The position numbers were made by a program, and so were the translations under genes. This document shows positions 11,346 to 21,473 of a stretch of 64,000 bases of DNA, piece after piece. The DNA lies in NCBI GenBank assembly GCA_030765065.1, contig CM060989.1:60836001-60900000 (forward strand), written 5' to 3'. The notes under the pieces are model-generated. The model saw only the letters and a list, made by a program, of their open reading frames with translations. It was not told the origin of the DNA and ran no database searches. This DNA comes from Deroplatys truncata. Its lineage: Eukaryota > Arthropoda > Insecta > Mantodea > Mantidae. Numbering within the stretch: position 1 is the first letter of the stretch; each line of letters starts with the position of its first letter.

Positions 11346-13632
11346 ACACACGGACATGTTTCCAAAAATGCTTTTTTTGGATTCAGGAGGTCTCAAAACA
11401 TATATTTCCGGTGAAATCTCGGTATCGAATTTTTGGGTGGAATGCAATACTTCCCCTACTTACTATACGTAGTAGAGAAAGTAAAAATTGAGTTTTATTT
11501 ATGAACGCTCTTTAACTACAATGGTCCTTAGCGTCCCATTCTATATTGGGCGCGAAAGACCGGTCATTTTGCCCAGAGGCCGCTTTATCAGGTTTGAGGT
11601 TCTTTTACGTGTCGTAAATCTACGACACGGGACCACCGGCTGTACTTCCCTTCCGAAGGAAGCCATGCTAAAGATTTTTACGCCCGAAAAAAATTCATTG
11701 CCTTCCGCCGGGTTTGAACCCACGACCTCCGAAATAGAGGCTAGCATGGTAACCACTACACTACGGAGGACGAAATTTTATTTGTCACGAAAATAATTTA
11801 AAGATATGATATTTTAATCAAAATAATTAGAACTATTTTTGAGAAAAACAAAATTTTCGAAAAATGTTCCATGTAAAGGGTAGTCTGTGGTGGGGGGATT
11901 TTGTTACCGATAATTCACCGGAAATACGTGTTTTGAGGTCCCCTGAATCCAAAAAAGGCATTTTTAGAAACAGGTCCGTGTGTGTGAATGTGTGCGTGTG
12001 TGTGTCTGCGAACAGCATAACTCAAAAACAAACTCGGATAAATACCAAACTTAGTATTTAGATTCAGCACCTACCATACATGCAACACGAAGATTTTCAA
12101 GATCTCCCCACCCAAAATACCCTCTACAAGGAACATTTTTCGAAATTTTTTATTTTTTAAAAAAAATGCTTCTAACGATTTTGTTTAAAATACAATATAT
12201 TAAAGATATTTATATGGCAAATAAAATTTATATCTGGAATTTTCTGGGAATAGCTTGTGAAGTCCTCTTCATTCGGAAGGAATTTTGTATAATCTTATAT
12301 AAATGGAAAACGTTGTGATAGACGAAAACATACTACACAAAAAATGTAGATCTCTTTAAAACACATAATTTATTTCAAATACCTTTTTTGTGGCATCAGC
12401 CATTTCCGAAATATTCGTTATTAATGGTTCGATTTGTTCAATACTTTGTTATTCTTTTCAAGTCCCATCGATTTTCAGTTGTTTCTCGCGATGTCATGGA
12501 AACAGTATGGAATTTTAAGGCCAGCATATAGTGCCCAGTTCTTAAACATTTGACTATCGCTGTTCCCTTTGTATCTATAGAGAAATGTGTAATGCAGCTA
12601 TTTCTGCAAAGGTTTATCTGCATTAAAATGAAGTGTATTGAAAAATAAACTTTGTACGAATAATTTGTATACTGACTAATAAATGATAGAGGGTAGAGAA
12701 AGTTATATGAATGTAACACATCAGATTTTTGGGGAGGCTGATTCTAAGTGTTGTAGATTTTCAGACATAAAAAATTAATTTCTGTTGCTTGTATTGTAAT
12801 GTTTATTACGGTAGTAATGTAAAACTTCTCGCTAATTTATAACCGAATATACTGCGTTATTAATATGCAGTGTTATAATAGATCAAAGTTTATCTCTGCA
12901 TTTATCCTTCATGCTGCTCCCCTTCATTGAGCTGCAACAAAATGTTACATGTGCATACTTTGTTTTGTGGGATTTAAAATTTGACTTCATCACTGGTGAC
13001 TTCTAGTGGTAACCAATGAACAGTAAATGGGTGCGAACATTCAGTAATGGATGACGTGGATTGTAAAGTCAACTCTCCCTCGTAAATTATTTATCTTATT
13101 CACCTTCAATGGTTGCGGGATATAAGTTTCATATATTTTATGACAGGTTTGGTTATAGCTCATAGCATGAAGCGTAAAATAAGGGCTAAACATTTGTGTG
13201 TGTAGCCTAAGAAGGGTGTTCTTTGTTACCGTTTAATACGTATCTGCGGTACAAAAAAGAATTTCAGCGTGTGTGACAAAACTATACTACTAGGTCTTTA
13301 AGAATCCTTATAAAATGGAACTCCCATTTATCTTACAACCACTACACTGAACATTTTACGTATTCTAAATCATCGCAAAACTATTACGCTTTGCTAGATG
13401 AGGAAAAGCTTCGCTGGTTTTAGTTTCAAGAAGTTGGCAAGAGTGCGTCTGAATACTGATTTCGATAGGTTGCTTGACTATAAAAATAGAAAATTGAAAG
13501 AGTTACTGTTAGTTCATTCTCTTAGACAAAATTCCATTGGAATGAAATTCATTTTACTATAGAATTTACAAGGTGTACTTTCTCTACTACGTATAGCATT
13601 TTTGGAAACATGTCCGTGTGTGTGTCTGTCTA

Positions 13633-13680
<48 letters not shown>

Positions 13681-14278
13681 TGTGAACAGCATAACTCAGA
13701 AACGAACAGTCGGATAAACACCAAACTTGATATTTAGGTTCAGTATCTTCCAGAGATGCGACACGAAGGTTTTCAAGAAAATCTCCCCACCCCGGATTTC
13801 CCTTTACGTGGAACATTTTTCGAACATTTTAATTTTCTCAAAAATGGCTCTAACGATTTTGATTAAAATGTCATATGTTTAAGATACTTCCATGACAAAT
13901 AAAATGTATATCTTGAATTTTCTGGGAATGTCTCCAAAAGTATTCTTCATTGTGAACGACTTTTGCATAACTGGTAAACCATAAGAGATAGACAAAAGTT
14001 TACTACACAAAAAATGTAGATCGCGTTAAAACACACAATTTATGTCATATACATTTTTTTGTTGAGTGAACCATTTTCGAGATATTGCTTGTTATTTCCT
14101 TCAATTTTTCAATACTTATTTTCTCAAATGGGAATTCGTTATTCATTTTTACTTTCTCTACTACGTACAGTAAGTAGGGGAAGTATTGTATTCCACCCAA
14201 AAATTCGATACCGAGATTTTACAGGAAATACATGTTTCGAGACTCGCTGAATCCAAAAAAAGCATTTTTGGTAACATG

Positions 14279-14338
<60 letters not shown>

Positions 14339-14942
14339 TGTGAACAGCATAACCCAGAAACGAAAAGTCGGATAAACACCAAACTTCGTATTTAGATTCA
14401 GTATCTTCCAGAGATGCGACACGAAGATTTTCAAGAAAATCCCCCCACCTAGCCTACCCTTTACATGGAACATTTTTCGAAAATTTTAATTTTCTCAAAA
14501 ATGGCTCTAACAATTTTGGTTAAAATATCATATGTTTAAGATATTTTCATGACAAATAAAATGTATATGTTGAATTTTCTGGGAATGTCTCCAAAAGTAT
14601 TCTACATTGTGAACGACTTTTGCATAACCGGTAAACCATAAGAGATAGACAAAATTTTACTACACAAAAAATGTAGATCGCGTTCAAATACACAATTTAT
14701 GTCATATACATTTTTTTTGTTGAGTGAACCTTTTTCGAGATATTGCTTGTTATTCCCTTAAATTTTTAATACTTATACCTTTTCTCAAATTCGTTATTCA
14801 TTTTTACTTTCTCTACTACGTATAGTAAGTAGGGGAAGTATTGTATTCCACCCAAAAATTCGATACCGAGATTTCACCGGAAATACATGTTTTGAGACCC
14901 CCTGAATCCAAAAAAAGCATTTTTGGAAACATGTCCAAGTGT

Positions 14943-14976
<34 letters not shown>

Positions 14977-16262
14977 CTGTGTGTGTGTCTGTGAACAGCA
15001 TAACTCAGAAACGAATAGTCGGATAAACACCAAACTTGGTATTTGGGTTCAGTATCTTCCAGAGATGCGACACGAAGGTTTTCAAGAACATTCCCCCACC
15101 CCAGACTACCCTTTACATGGAACATTTTTCGAAAATTGTAATTTTCTCAAAAACGGCTGTAACGATTTTGATTAAAATATCATATGTTTAAGATATTGTC
15201 ATGACAAATAAAATGTATATCTCGAATTTTCTGGGAATGTCTCCAAAAGTATTCTTCATTGTGAACGACGTTTTCATAACTGGTAAACCATAAGAGATAG
15301 ACAAAATTTTACTACACGAAAAATGTAGATCGCGTTAAAATATACAATTTATGTCATATACATTTCTTTTGTTGAGTGAACCGTTTGCGAGATATTGCTT
15401 GTTATTCCTTTAGATTTTCCAATACTTATACTTTTTCTCAAATTCGTTATTCATTTTTTTGTCCTGGACATGCAAAGAGAATGGAATGCGCCACATAGCA
15501 ACCAGCGTTAAAATATTTGACTATCGCTTAAAACCTACCATATTCCCCTTGCATCTACAAGAAAATTATCAATAAGATTGGCATCTCGATATCTCGATTA
15601 ACATGAAGCATATGGAGAATAAGCGTTTGTAAAAATAGTTTGTACAAGAGTAGAGAAAGTCATGTGAGTGTAACACATCAGATTTTTTTTATGTGCTGGA
15701 CATGCAAAGAGAATGGAATGCGCCACATAGCAACCAGATCTTAAAATATTTGACTTTCGCTTACAACCTACCATATTCCCCTTGAACCTACAAGAAAATT
15801 AGCAATAAGATTGACATCCCGATATCTCAATTAACATGAAGCATGTGGAGAATAAGCGTTTGTAAAAATGATTCGTACTAGAGTAGAGAAAGTCATGTGA
15901 GTGTAACACATCAGATTTTTAATATAACAAACCACTCTATTTTGAGGAACGTGTATGAATTCTTAGGATAAATGTTAATCAGAAAAATAAATTTATGTGA
16001 AAATCAGAAATTATAGAAGAGAGATGGAATTGGTAAGGCTAGATAAAGAGGGAAGAGGATGTTAAGGGTACTTATTAATATTTACAATAGTAAAAATATG
16101 CATGTGCAATGAATTCAAGGGGAAGCTTTTGAACTCTTCCCCTCTGGAGTTTTATGAGCTGGGTGCAATATGCACTCACCCTTTACGGAAATTGTAGGTC
16201 CTGACTTTGCCGTCCGGATCGGTGATGGACTTGCTGTAGAAGTAGGAATAGTGGTACGGCAT
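8286..16262 (-). CDS. Unknown small aromatic-rich protein, 5' part of a spliced gene
   Basis: Two minus-strand exons (16262-16180 and 8421-8286) are separated by an intron of about 7.8 kb. Joined, they give 73 residues starting MPYHYSYFYSKSITDPDG and ending HPAHAIFK, with no stop. The phases agree: exon 1 leaves GG and exon 2 supplies G. The protein is rich in Tyr, Phe, His and Gly, with no predicted membrane segment and no clear signal peptide. The 3' part lies further left, perhaps at 46-1, or outside the window. I do not recognise the family; an insect-specific structural (cuticle or muscle) protein is possible but is a guess. The intron is filled with SINEs and the dominant repeat. Confidence 0.65.
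8872..9127 (+). repeat. tRNA-derived SINE (family S), copy 1
   Basis: Contains the B-box-like GCGGGTTCAAAACGGCGGAG and then the family body (GGCTTCCTTCGGAAGG, AACCTCAAACCTGATA, CAATATAGAATGGAACGCTA), ending AAATAAAACTCAATTTAATT. The 5' half of the tRNA head is degenerate. Confidence 0.75.
9130..9480 (-). repeat. Dominant repeat, old diverged fragment
   Basis: Resembles the internal part of the dominant repeat (ATGATTTTGATTACAATATC, TATCTTGGATTTTCTG, CTTTCATTCTGG..GAATTTTATATAATTTTATA) but is much diverged. Confidence 0.55.
9481..10001. other. Intronic sequence, nothing recognised
   Basis: AT-rich with no ORF, repeat arm or RNA gene that I can support. Confidence 0.4.
10002..10152 (-). repeat. 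SINE family S, copy 2 (truncated, inverted)
   Basis: Inverted tail and body only (TAGTTTTATTAATGGACGCTC to GACACAGGACCACCGG). The tRNA-like head is missing. Confidence 0.75.
10316..11487 (+). repeat. Dominant repeat, composite copy (partial unit then full unit)
   Basis: Starts AAATCTGATGTGTTACACTC. A second start of the same kind lies at 10598, followed by the whole unit to ACGTAGTAGAGAAAGTAAA at 11487 (about 890 bp). A (CA)n tract (about 11297-11352) sits between TGCTGTTCACAGAC and GGACATGTTTCC. The short ORFs here are CA-tract artefacts. Confidence 0.8.
11488..11772 (-). repeat. SINE family S, copy 3 (full, inverted)
   Basis: Read on the minus strand it has a complete tRNA-like head: TCCTCCGTAGTGTAGTGGTT (A box) ..CGTGGGTTCAAACCCGGCGG (B box), then the family body and the TTTATT/CAATTT tail abutting the end of a dominant repeat. 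The head resembles tRNA-Asp or tRNA-Glu in layout (inference). Confidence 0.85.
11795..12738 (-). repeat. Dominant repeat, inverted mosaic copy
   Basis: A short plus-orientation piece (11795-11900) is followed by a long minus-orientation piece (11905-12738, to ACACATCAGATTTTTGG). Both include the block around AAAATTTTCGAAAAATGTTCC, so the locus is a rearranged head-to-head pair. A short TG tract is at 11976-12003. Confidence 0.7.
12740..13560. other. Intronic sequence, nothing recognised
   Basis: AT-rich unique-looking sequence in the intron of the minus-strand gene; no ORF or repeat recognised. Confidence 0.5.
13578..15921 (-). repeat. Tandem array of the dominant repeat (three units plus a 3' partial)
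   Basis: Units start TTTCTCTACTACGTA at about 13578, 14153 and 14807, giving spacings of about 575 and 654 bp. Each carries a TG tract at the same place (13617-13679, 14283-14338, 14938-14992) between ACATGTCC and GTGAACAGCATAAC. The last unit continues to ACACATCAGATTTTTTT (15686), and its terminal 230 bp is repeated once more (15690-15921). All units are in minus orientation and very similar, so the array is young. Confidence 0.85.
16180..16262 (-). CDS. Exon 1 of the unknown minus-strand gene
   Basis: The start ATG is at 16262, with an in-frame TAG 9 bases upstream, so translation cannot begin earlier in this exon. It reads 27 codons (MPYHYSYFYSKSITDPDG then KVRTYNFRK) plus GG, and ends at a strong donor GTGAGTG (16179-16173). 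The upstream TTTAG may also be a splice acceptor, in which case a non-coding 5' exon lies further right. Confidence 0.65.
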
Positions 16263-16659
16263 GCTGGTCTAAATCCTGACTGAGTTTTGAGTCACCAGGC
16301 TGGCTGCCAAACCAACGTAAACAGTACTTACGTCTCTTTTTTGTTTCTGATCGTGCGTCGGCGCACCAGCTTTGTTGACAGCAGAGAAATTTGGGAGAGT
16401 TTATAGTTGATTACTGAAACATCCAGTAAAGAATTTGCTTTGGCAGAATGAATTATCAGCAACTTTGTTTCGTGTCGATTCAACATTCATCAGCACAGTG
16501 CTTTCTAATGAAGCAAAACAGACTCTCAAAAGCTCCAGAAACCAACTGTTATCCGAAAAGAATTCTTTTTTAACAAACAGTTATAACGCTTTAAAAGTCC
16601 TATGCGTAATATCCATAGACGTTTCTTTACCCCTTTGCTAATGCATAGATGTTGTTCAT

Positions 16660-17671
16660 TTAAAATAACTATTTATGATACAAGTGGAATAAAATCACTG
16701 TTAACTTATGATCACTCTAGCCATGGAGTGATGTGGCATTGCCTTCTCCAGTGATCTAGTGTAAATTTGTTCGTTTCTAGCCTTCTCACCAATAGCACTC
16801 CACCATCCCTCCCTATCCTGTTTTATTTCTTTCAGTTCTGGCCATTTGAGCCCGGTGTCTTGTTTCCTTTATCTAGCCAACGTATTCTTGGCTCCCTCGC
16901 TTTCTTGATCCTTCCACTTGTCCTAGGATGATACCTTATTCCACTGAGCCCTTCGCCCTCATACTTCCAAAATATCATTGTGGCCTCTAACGACGGAGAA
17001 GGTTTTAGTTCCTCCAGCAACGATCTATTGGTTCTTTTGTCCATCCAAGAAAACTGAGCAGTCCCCTCGATATCATAGTTCAAAAGCATCGATTCTTCTT
17101 CTGTCTCTTTTACTTCCATTACCAAAGGTGACTTAGGACATATCAGTGTTTCTACCATTTTTATTTTAGTTTACGACCTAACATCTCTTCTTTTATGATT
17201 TTCTCCAATGTTTCCATAGCATTCTTCCTGTTACTATCCTTCTCTTAATTTCCTTTTGGCCACGCCCAAATTTAGTAATTGTAGAGCCTAGAAATGTGTA
17301 ACTATTTGTAATTTCTGTCTCGATCCCGTATAACTGTAATTTGTTAATACCTGCTCAGTCATTAGCTTGGTCCTTTTCAGGTTGAGCATCCATTTTCTTC
17401 TTTTATATTATTTACTAATATTTTCTCATTATGTTCTTTTTTCTGTTAGATTGTAGTATCATCTATATATCTTATGTTAATAACGCTCCTGGAGTGCCTT
17501 CAACCCATGATTTTCTCATTGTGTATTCCCCTAGCAATTGGATAAAAGGGGCGTCGGTATACATCCTAGTCTCACGCCTTTTCCTATGTCGAACCAATCT
17601 GTATCTCCATACATTGTACTCACTGTGGCTTCTTGTTTGGCATACAAGTTCTTCAGCAAGTCTTCTGGCAA
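16660..17671 (-). pseudogene. RTE/BovB-type LINE ORF2 fragment, 3' part
   Basis: Minus strand, in order: LPEDLLKNLYAKQEATV (from 17671), DWFDIGKGVRLGC, a reverse-transcriptase active-site remnant RYIDDTT (about 17475-17450), LEELKPSPSLEAT and RIRWLDK (about 16900-17030), and a C-terminal end MARVIIS followed by TAA at 16701. Stops and frameshifts are frequent. The frame continues past the inserted retroposon at 19242-19281, showing that the insertion interrupted this LINE. Confidence 0.8.
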
Positions 17672-19241
17672 CAGGGGTCCCGAGATGGCGAGGAAGAAGG
17701 TCCGCTCTGTCGCCGCTCCTGCTAAGGCAGGAACCTCTTCGTCTCCTCCGGTACCCGCCGAGGAGATCTCAACGCAGCCGCCGCAGCATAGGGCAACCTA
17801 CGCATCGACCGCCGCTTCGCCACCTGCCAGCGCAGCTTCGCCGGGACTGCCTCCGCAGTTGCCGCCAGCTTCACCGAAGCCAACGCCGCCGATTCTGGAA
17901 ACCATCCAGCCAGCGCAGATACAGCCTGTGCCTCATGGGAGGTACAGCGCTGTTATCCGAGGGATCCCGAGGGACCTTCCAGTCAGGTTCCTCATCAGCG
18001 CAGCACACCAGCAATGGCCTTCAGCCTTGAAGGCCGCTCGGATCCACGGAACACAGGGACCGACATCGCTCGTCAGGATCGAGTTTGCAGACCCTGGTGA
18101 CCAGGAAGCGGCCTTGAGGGCGGGCCTGCCCTTATTAGGGCGGTGTTTACGCATCGAGACCAGCCGAGTGGAACGCCAGGTTCCCTGCCGACGCTGCTGT
18201 GCCTACGGGCACAGCGAGAGTTCCTGCACGGCGAAACCAAGGTGCTACTACTGTGGCGCTACCAGCACCACGTCTACGTGCACGCAGCAGGATCTCCGCC
18301 GCCGACGCCGCTACTGTGCAACTTGTGGAGGCTCGAATCATTACACCGGCCAAGCGCTCTGCCCCCTGCATCCTCGCAGGAAGGCAACGCTGAAGCCGCC
18401 AGCACCTTCATCGCAGCCAGCAGTACCTCCACAGTCGCCGACACCAGCACCATCACCAGCGCCGACACCAACATCTTCAACAGCACCGATCATCGAGGAA
18501 GTCCAGGGCCTACGCGACACCGTTCAGGATCTCCACGCGGAGTTCCTGAACATGACGACGAAGCTGACAGCCCTGGAGGAACTCATCAGGAACCTTCAAG
18601 ACACCTCAGCTGCTCAGCAGGTTTTTCTAGCTGGGCAGTTCGAGATCATCACTACCAGATTCAGCACCATAGATAACTCATCCAGACCTCATCTTCAGCA
18701 TCGGACACCATTGCACAACACCTCGACACCATCGACATGACCATCAGATCTCTGGAAGCGCAGCAACACGAACTTCGGGTCCACTTCCAGCAGCCAGCCA
18801 AACCGGAGGTCCCAAGCAACCGCCGAAGGCCTCCGTCCAGCGCAACGTTCTCCGAAGAATATATAAGCCGGATGCATCTTCACAAGAAGTAAGTTCTTCG
18901 CCAACCTATACCTTCCATACAATCACCATTCCAATTCTTTCCTAAATCCTCGCTATTTTCACTAGTGTTGCAGTCAGGTTTCATGGCTGCAACCTAGTAG
19001 CTACCTTTACCCGCTCCCGCCCATAGGGCGGCAGCTTCCATCTTTCACGTACTAACGCGGGTGCTATGCGGGACCGCACAAAGCCACGCCATTCCACTTT
19101 ATCCTTCTTCCATTTTTCCATCCGGTGCAGGAGTTTTTAGTGGGTATGCCGACTATTGGTGAGTCCCACACTCTCAGTCTCGACTCCCATCGGGGCTGGG
19201 GTCAGTGATTAAATCATTTTCTCCTCCACTCGAAAAAAAAA
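17672..19241 (+). mobile_element. ORF1-only (half-LINE) retroposon, Jockey-like, with 9-bp TSD
   Basis: The target duplication TTCTGGCAA lies at 17663-17671 and 19242-19250. The element begins CAGGGGTCCCGAG directly before an ATG (17685), has one ORF to 18740, then about 490 bp of 3' UTR (ending GTGATTAAATCATTTTC..) and a short poly(A) at 19233-19241. No endonuclease or reverse-transcriptase coding is present between ORF1 and the tail. It is much more GC-rich than its surroundings and looks young. Confidence 0.85.
17685..18740 (+). CDS. LINE ORF1 (gag-like) protein with zinc knuckles
   Basis: A 351-residue intact ORF from the ATG at 17685 (MARKKVRSVAAPAKAG). I prefer this start to the in-frame ATG at 17538, because 17538 lies outside the target duplication, in the flanking LINE. 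Order: a basic Pro/Ala/Ser-rich N-terminus; a segment resembling the RRM-like domain of Jockey/I ORF1 proteins (YSAVIRGIPRDLPVRFLI to about residue 165); zinc knuckles beginning CRRCCAYGHSESSC (C-X2-C-X4-H-X4-C) with another CATCGGSNHYTGQALC; a Pro-rich linker; and a C-terminal likely coiled coil (IIEEVQGLRDTVQDLHAEFL). Such proteins bind element RNA as a nucleic-acid chaperone (family knowledge). Confidence 0.8.
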   Translation: MARKKVRSVAAPAKAGTSSSPPVPAEEISTQPPQHRATYASTAASPPASAASPGLPPQLPPASPKPTPPILETIQPAQIQPVPHGRYSAVIRGIPRDLPVRFLISAAHQQWPSALKAARIHGTQGPTSLVRIEFADPGDQEAALRAGLPLLGRCLRIETSRVERQVPCRRCCAYGHSESSCTAKPRCYYCGATSTTSTCTQQDLRRRRRYCATCGGSNHYTGQALCPLHPRRKATLKPPAPSSQPAVPPQSPTPAPSPAPTPTSSTAPIIEEVQGLRDTVQDLHAEFLNMTTKLTALEELIRNLQDTSAAQQVFLAGQFEIITTRFSTIDNSSRPHLQHRTPLHNTSTPST

Positions 19242-19281
19242 TTCTGGCAAGCCCATAATACTCAGCATATTCCACATAATA
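19242..19281 (-). pseudogene. Upstream continuation of the RTE LINE fragment
   Basis: On the minus strand it reads MWNMLSIMGLPE and joins in frame to DLLKNLYAK at 17662 once the retroposon and one TSD copy are removed. Its 5' side is cut by the mariner at 19282. Confidence 0.65.
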
Positions 19282-20065
19282 CAGAGAGAGCCAAAAAACT
19301 ACGAACCGGCTGCGCGGTGTTTTTCCTGTCCGCGTCCTCGGCGCTCACTGCCGTCTGTCATAGAAAGGCGCGAATGAAACCATACAACATTTTTAAAACT
19401 ACTTTTAAAGGCTTTACTTACCAACTTTATAAAAGGAGATGCTGAAACTGGTGACCGTCGTTGTCCATACATTTTTGGCACCTCTTTAGGAAACTATCCA
19501 TCACTTGCCAATTTTTGTCGAGTCAACAGTTGAAGCCCGTACATATGTAAATACAATTTTGCCCCCCCCCTTTTTAGAGAATTAACAGCCTTTTTTCAAC
19601 AAGACTCTGCAACAGCTTATACGGCCAATATTTCCATGAGAACAATTGAAAATATGTTTGAGGACAGAATTATTAGTACAGATTTGTGGCCCCCTTGGTC
19701 CCCCGACCTAACCCCCTGCGATTTCTATCTCTGGGGTAACTTAAAACAAAGTATACAAGACAAACCCACACAGCCTGGAAGAATTAAAACAAAATATCCG
19801 CCAGGAAATTGCCAGCATTTCTCGACGTGAACTACGGCGAGTGATGGATAGTTTCCTAGAAGTGCCAAAAATGTATGGACAACGACGGTGGCCAGTTTCA
19901 GCATCTCTTTTCATAAAGTTAGTAAGTAAAGCCTTTAAAAGTAGTTTTTAAATGTTGTATGGTTTCATCCGCGCCTTTCTATGATAGTGGCAGACGGCAG
20001 CGAGCGCCGAGGACACGGACAGGAAAAATACCTCGCAACCGGTTTGAAGTTTTTGGCTCACTCTG
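19282..20065 (+). mobile_element. Fold-back mariner derivative with arms of about 224 bp
   Basis: TA at 19280-19281 and 20066-20067 flanks ends CAGAGAGAGCC and GGCTCACTCTG. The left arm (19282-19504) is the inverted complement of the right arm (19841-20065), including the transposase C-terminal coding sequence (VPKMYGQRR...), so that coding is present twice in opposite orientations. Between the arms lies a transposase C-terminal fragment with the third catalytic aspartate in SPDLTPCDFYLWGNLK (19700-19740). The N-terminal two thirds are absent. Confidence 0.85.
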
Positions 20066-20067
20066 TA

Positions 20068-20800
20068 TATTTAATATAATGTTCCAGAGGTGTAGATATA
20101 TCTAAAATGTTTAAGAATGTTTTAGAATGTTCCAGAACGTCCTAAAAAACGCCTACAATATTTCAGTACACTCCATAATTTTTAGCACATGCCAGAACGC
20201 TCTAAAGCAGAGGCGGTGAGAGTGGATTCGCAGGTGCTGCTTCCCCTGTCTCTGTGTGTTTGTTTTACACATGCTACTATAACGCGTGTTGTATGTTTTG
20301 TGACTACCTTAGGTTTGATGCCCCACTTCCTGCCATAGGGGATCATAGGGATGTGTAACCCCATAGTGTTTTTGCTCAAGTAGTATGAATGAATGACCAA
20401 GGAACGGAGAGGACATCTCGCACCTCGGCCCAAAGCAGATCTTTTGTACTTATCACCTCCAGTAGGAGCGAATGAAGTAAAGTACCCGCAGGAGGCTCTA
20501 GGTCGCAGGCAGGTAGGCCGATAGAGACGCGCAGAGGTCCCTAACGATTCCAAGCTTGGTGGCTGCTCAGAGAAAGCTTCCCTCTGGCGAACCGGGGAGA
20601 ACTCAGCCCACCTGAGGCGGCTCAGGGAAGACTGCAATCTGGCGGACAGAGAAGAACGTTTCAACAAGCAAGCATCTGCGCCATTTCTCCGACACTGCAC
20701 ATCCCCTTAGCCTGCCTGAAGCATGAAAGCGGAAGCGAAATGATGGAAAGGAAATTCATAGTAAAATATAAATGCGAGCATTAGCCTTGCCAACAAGGGA
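20068..20800. other. GC-rich unique sequence, no gene called
   Basis: A 172-codon minus-strand ORF (20700-20182) covers most of this stretch. It is Ser/Arg/Leu-rich with no recognised motif and is the kind of ORF that GC-rich repeat sequence gives by chance. Its GC content contrasts with the surroundings, so it may be part of an unrecognised retroelement. Confidence 0.4.
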
Positions 20801-20819
20801 AAACCACGAATAATCCATG

Positions 20820-20900
20820 GTCTGAGTTGTCGGCACTAGGAAGCGAACCCCCGAATGTGAGCCTCGCACGTTACCGCGGGGTCATCTCTTTCGGTTGCAC
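20820..20900 (-). repeat. Degenerate tRNA-like SINE head
   Basis: On the minus strand, GATGACCCCGCGGTAACGTG..CACATTCGGGGGTTCGCTTCC has A-box-like and B-box-like segments (GGGGGTTCGCTTCC) and the same layout as 33172-33255. Confidence 0.4.
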
Positions 20901-21197
20901 AAGCAATAAGAGCACTAAACTTAATGAAATCAGTCTAGAGGTTTGGGGGAGGTGCAGCATACATATACACATAAGCACATATGTACATTGCATATATAAA
21001 TGAATTTTATTTATGCTAAGACAGCAGAACTTGCAGCTTGCTCGCATTGTAGCATTAACGGCAAAGATTCATCATTACCATTATCTTTATCTTTTTGGGG
21101 GGCTTCTCAACAAACTTCCTTTCCTCTCCGCCTCTCTCCAATTTCTCTCGCTATCGATCTCTCTTCCTCTCTCCTGCCTCTCCCCCTATGTCGAGCT

Positions 21198-21473
21198 CTG
21201 TCGTCCTCCATGGTCTAGGGGTACCATGATAACCTCTAGTTTCCGAGGTCGCGGCGATGGATTTCGTTGGGTGTAAAAATCCTTAGCATGGCTTCCTTCG
21301 GAAGGGAAGTAAAGTCGGTGGTCCCATGTCGTAGATTTATGGCACGTTAAAAAACCTCAAGCCTGATAAAGAGGCCTCTCAGAAAAATTTCTGGTCTTTC
21401 ACTCCCAAGATAGAATGGGACGCTAAGGATCATAGTAGTTAAAGAGCGTCCATAAATAAAACTCAATTTAATT
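21198..21473 (+). repeat. SINE family S, copy 4, with TSD
   Basis: Flanked by TATGTCGAGCT at 21187-21197 and 21474-21484. The head TCCTCCATGGTCTAGGGGTA..TTTCCGAGGTCGCGG is decayed. The body and tail are ATAAATAAAACTCAATTTAA. Confidence 0.85.

Noticed and set aside
13617..15000. CRISPR-like array (regularly spaced repeats)
   Set aside because: Repeat units are about 600 bp with microsatellites in a eukaryotic intron; no short repeat-spacer structure.
11278..15175. Many ORFs with poly-(TH), poly-(VC) or poly-(CV) tracts
   Set aside because: They are translations of CA/TG microsatellites inside the dominant repeat, open on several frames of both strands at once.
17538..17684. N-terminal extension of the LINE ORF1 from the ATG at 17538
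   Set aside because: It lies outside the target-site duplication, in antisense RTE LINE sequence, and is open by chance.
20182..20700. 172-codon minus-strand ORF
   Set aside because: Open by GC-rich composition only; no domain, no splice partners, no conserved motif seen.
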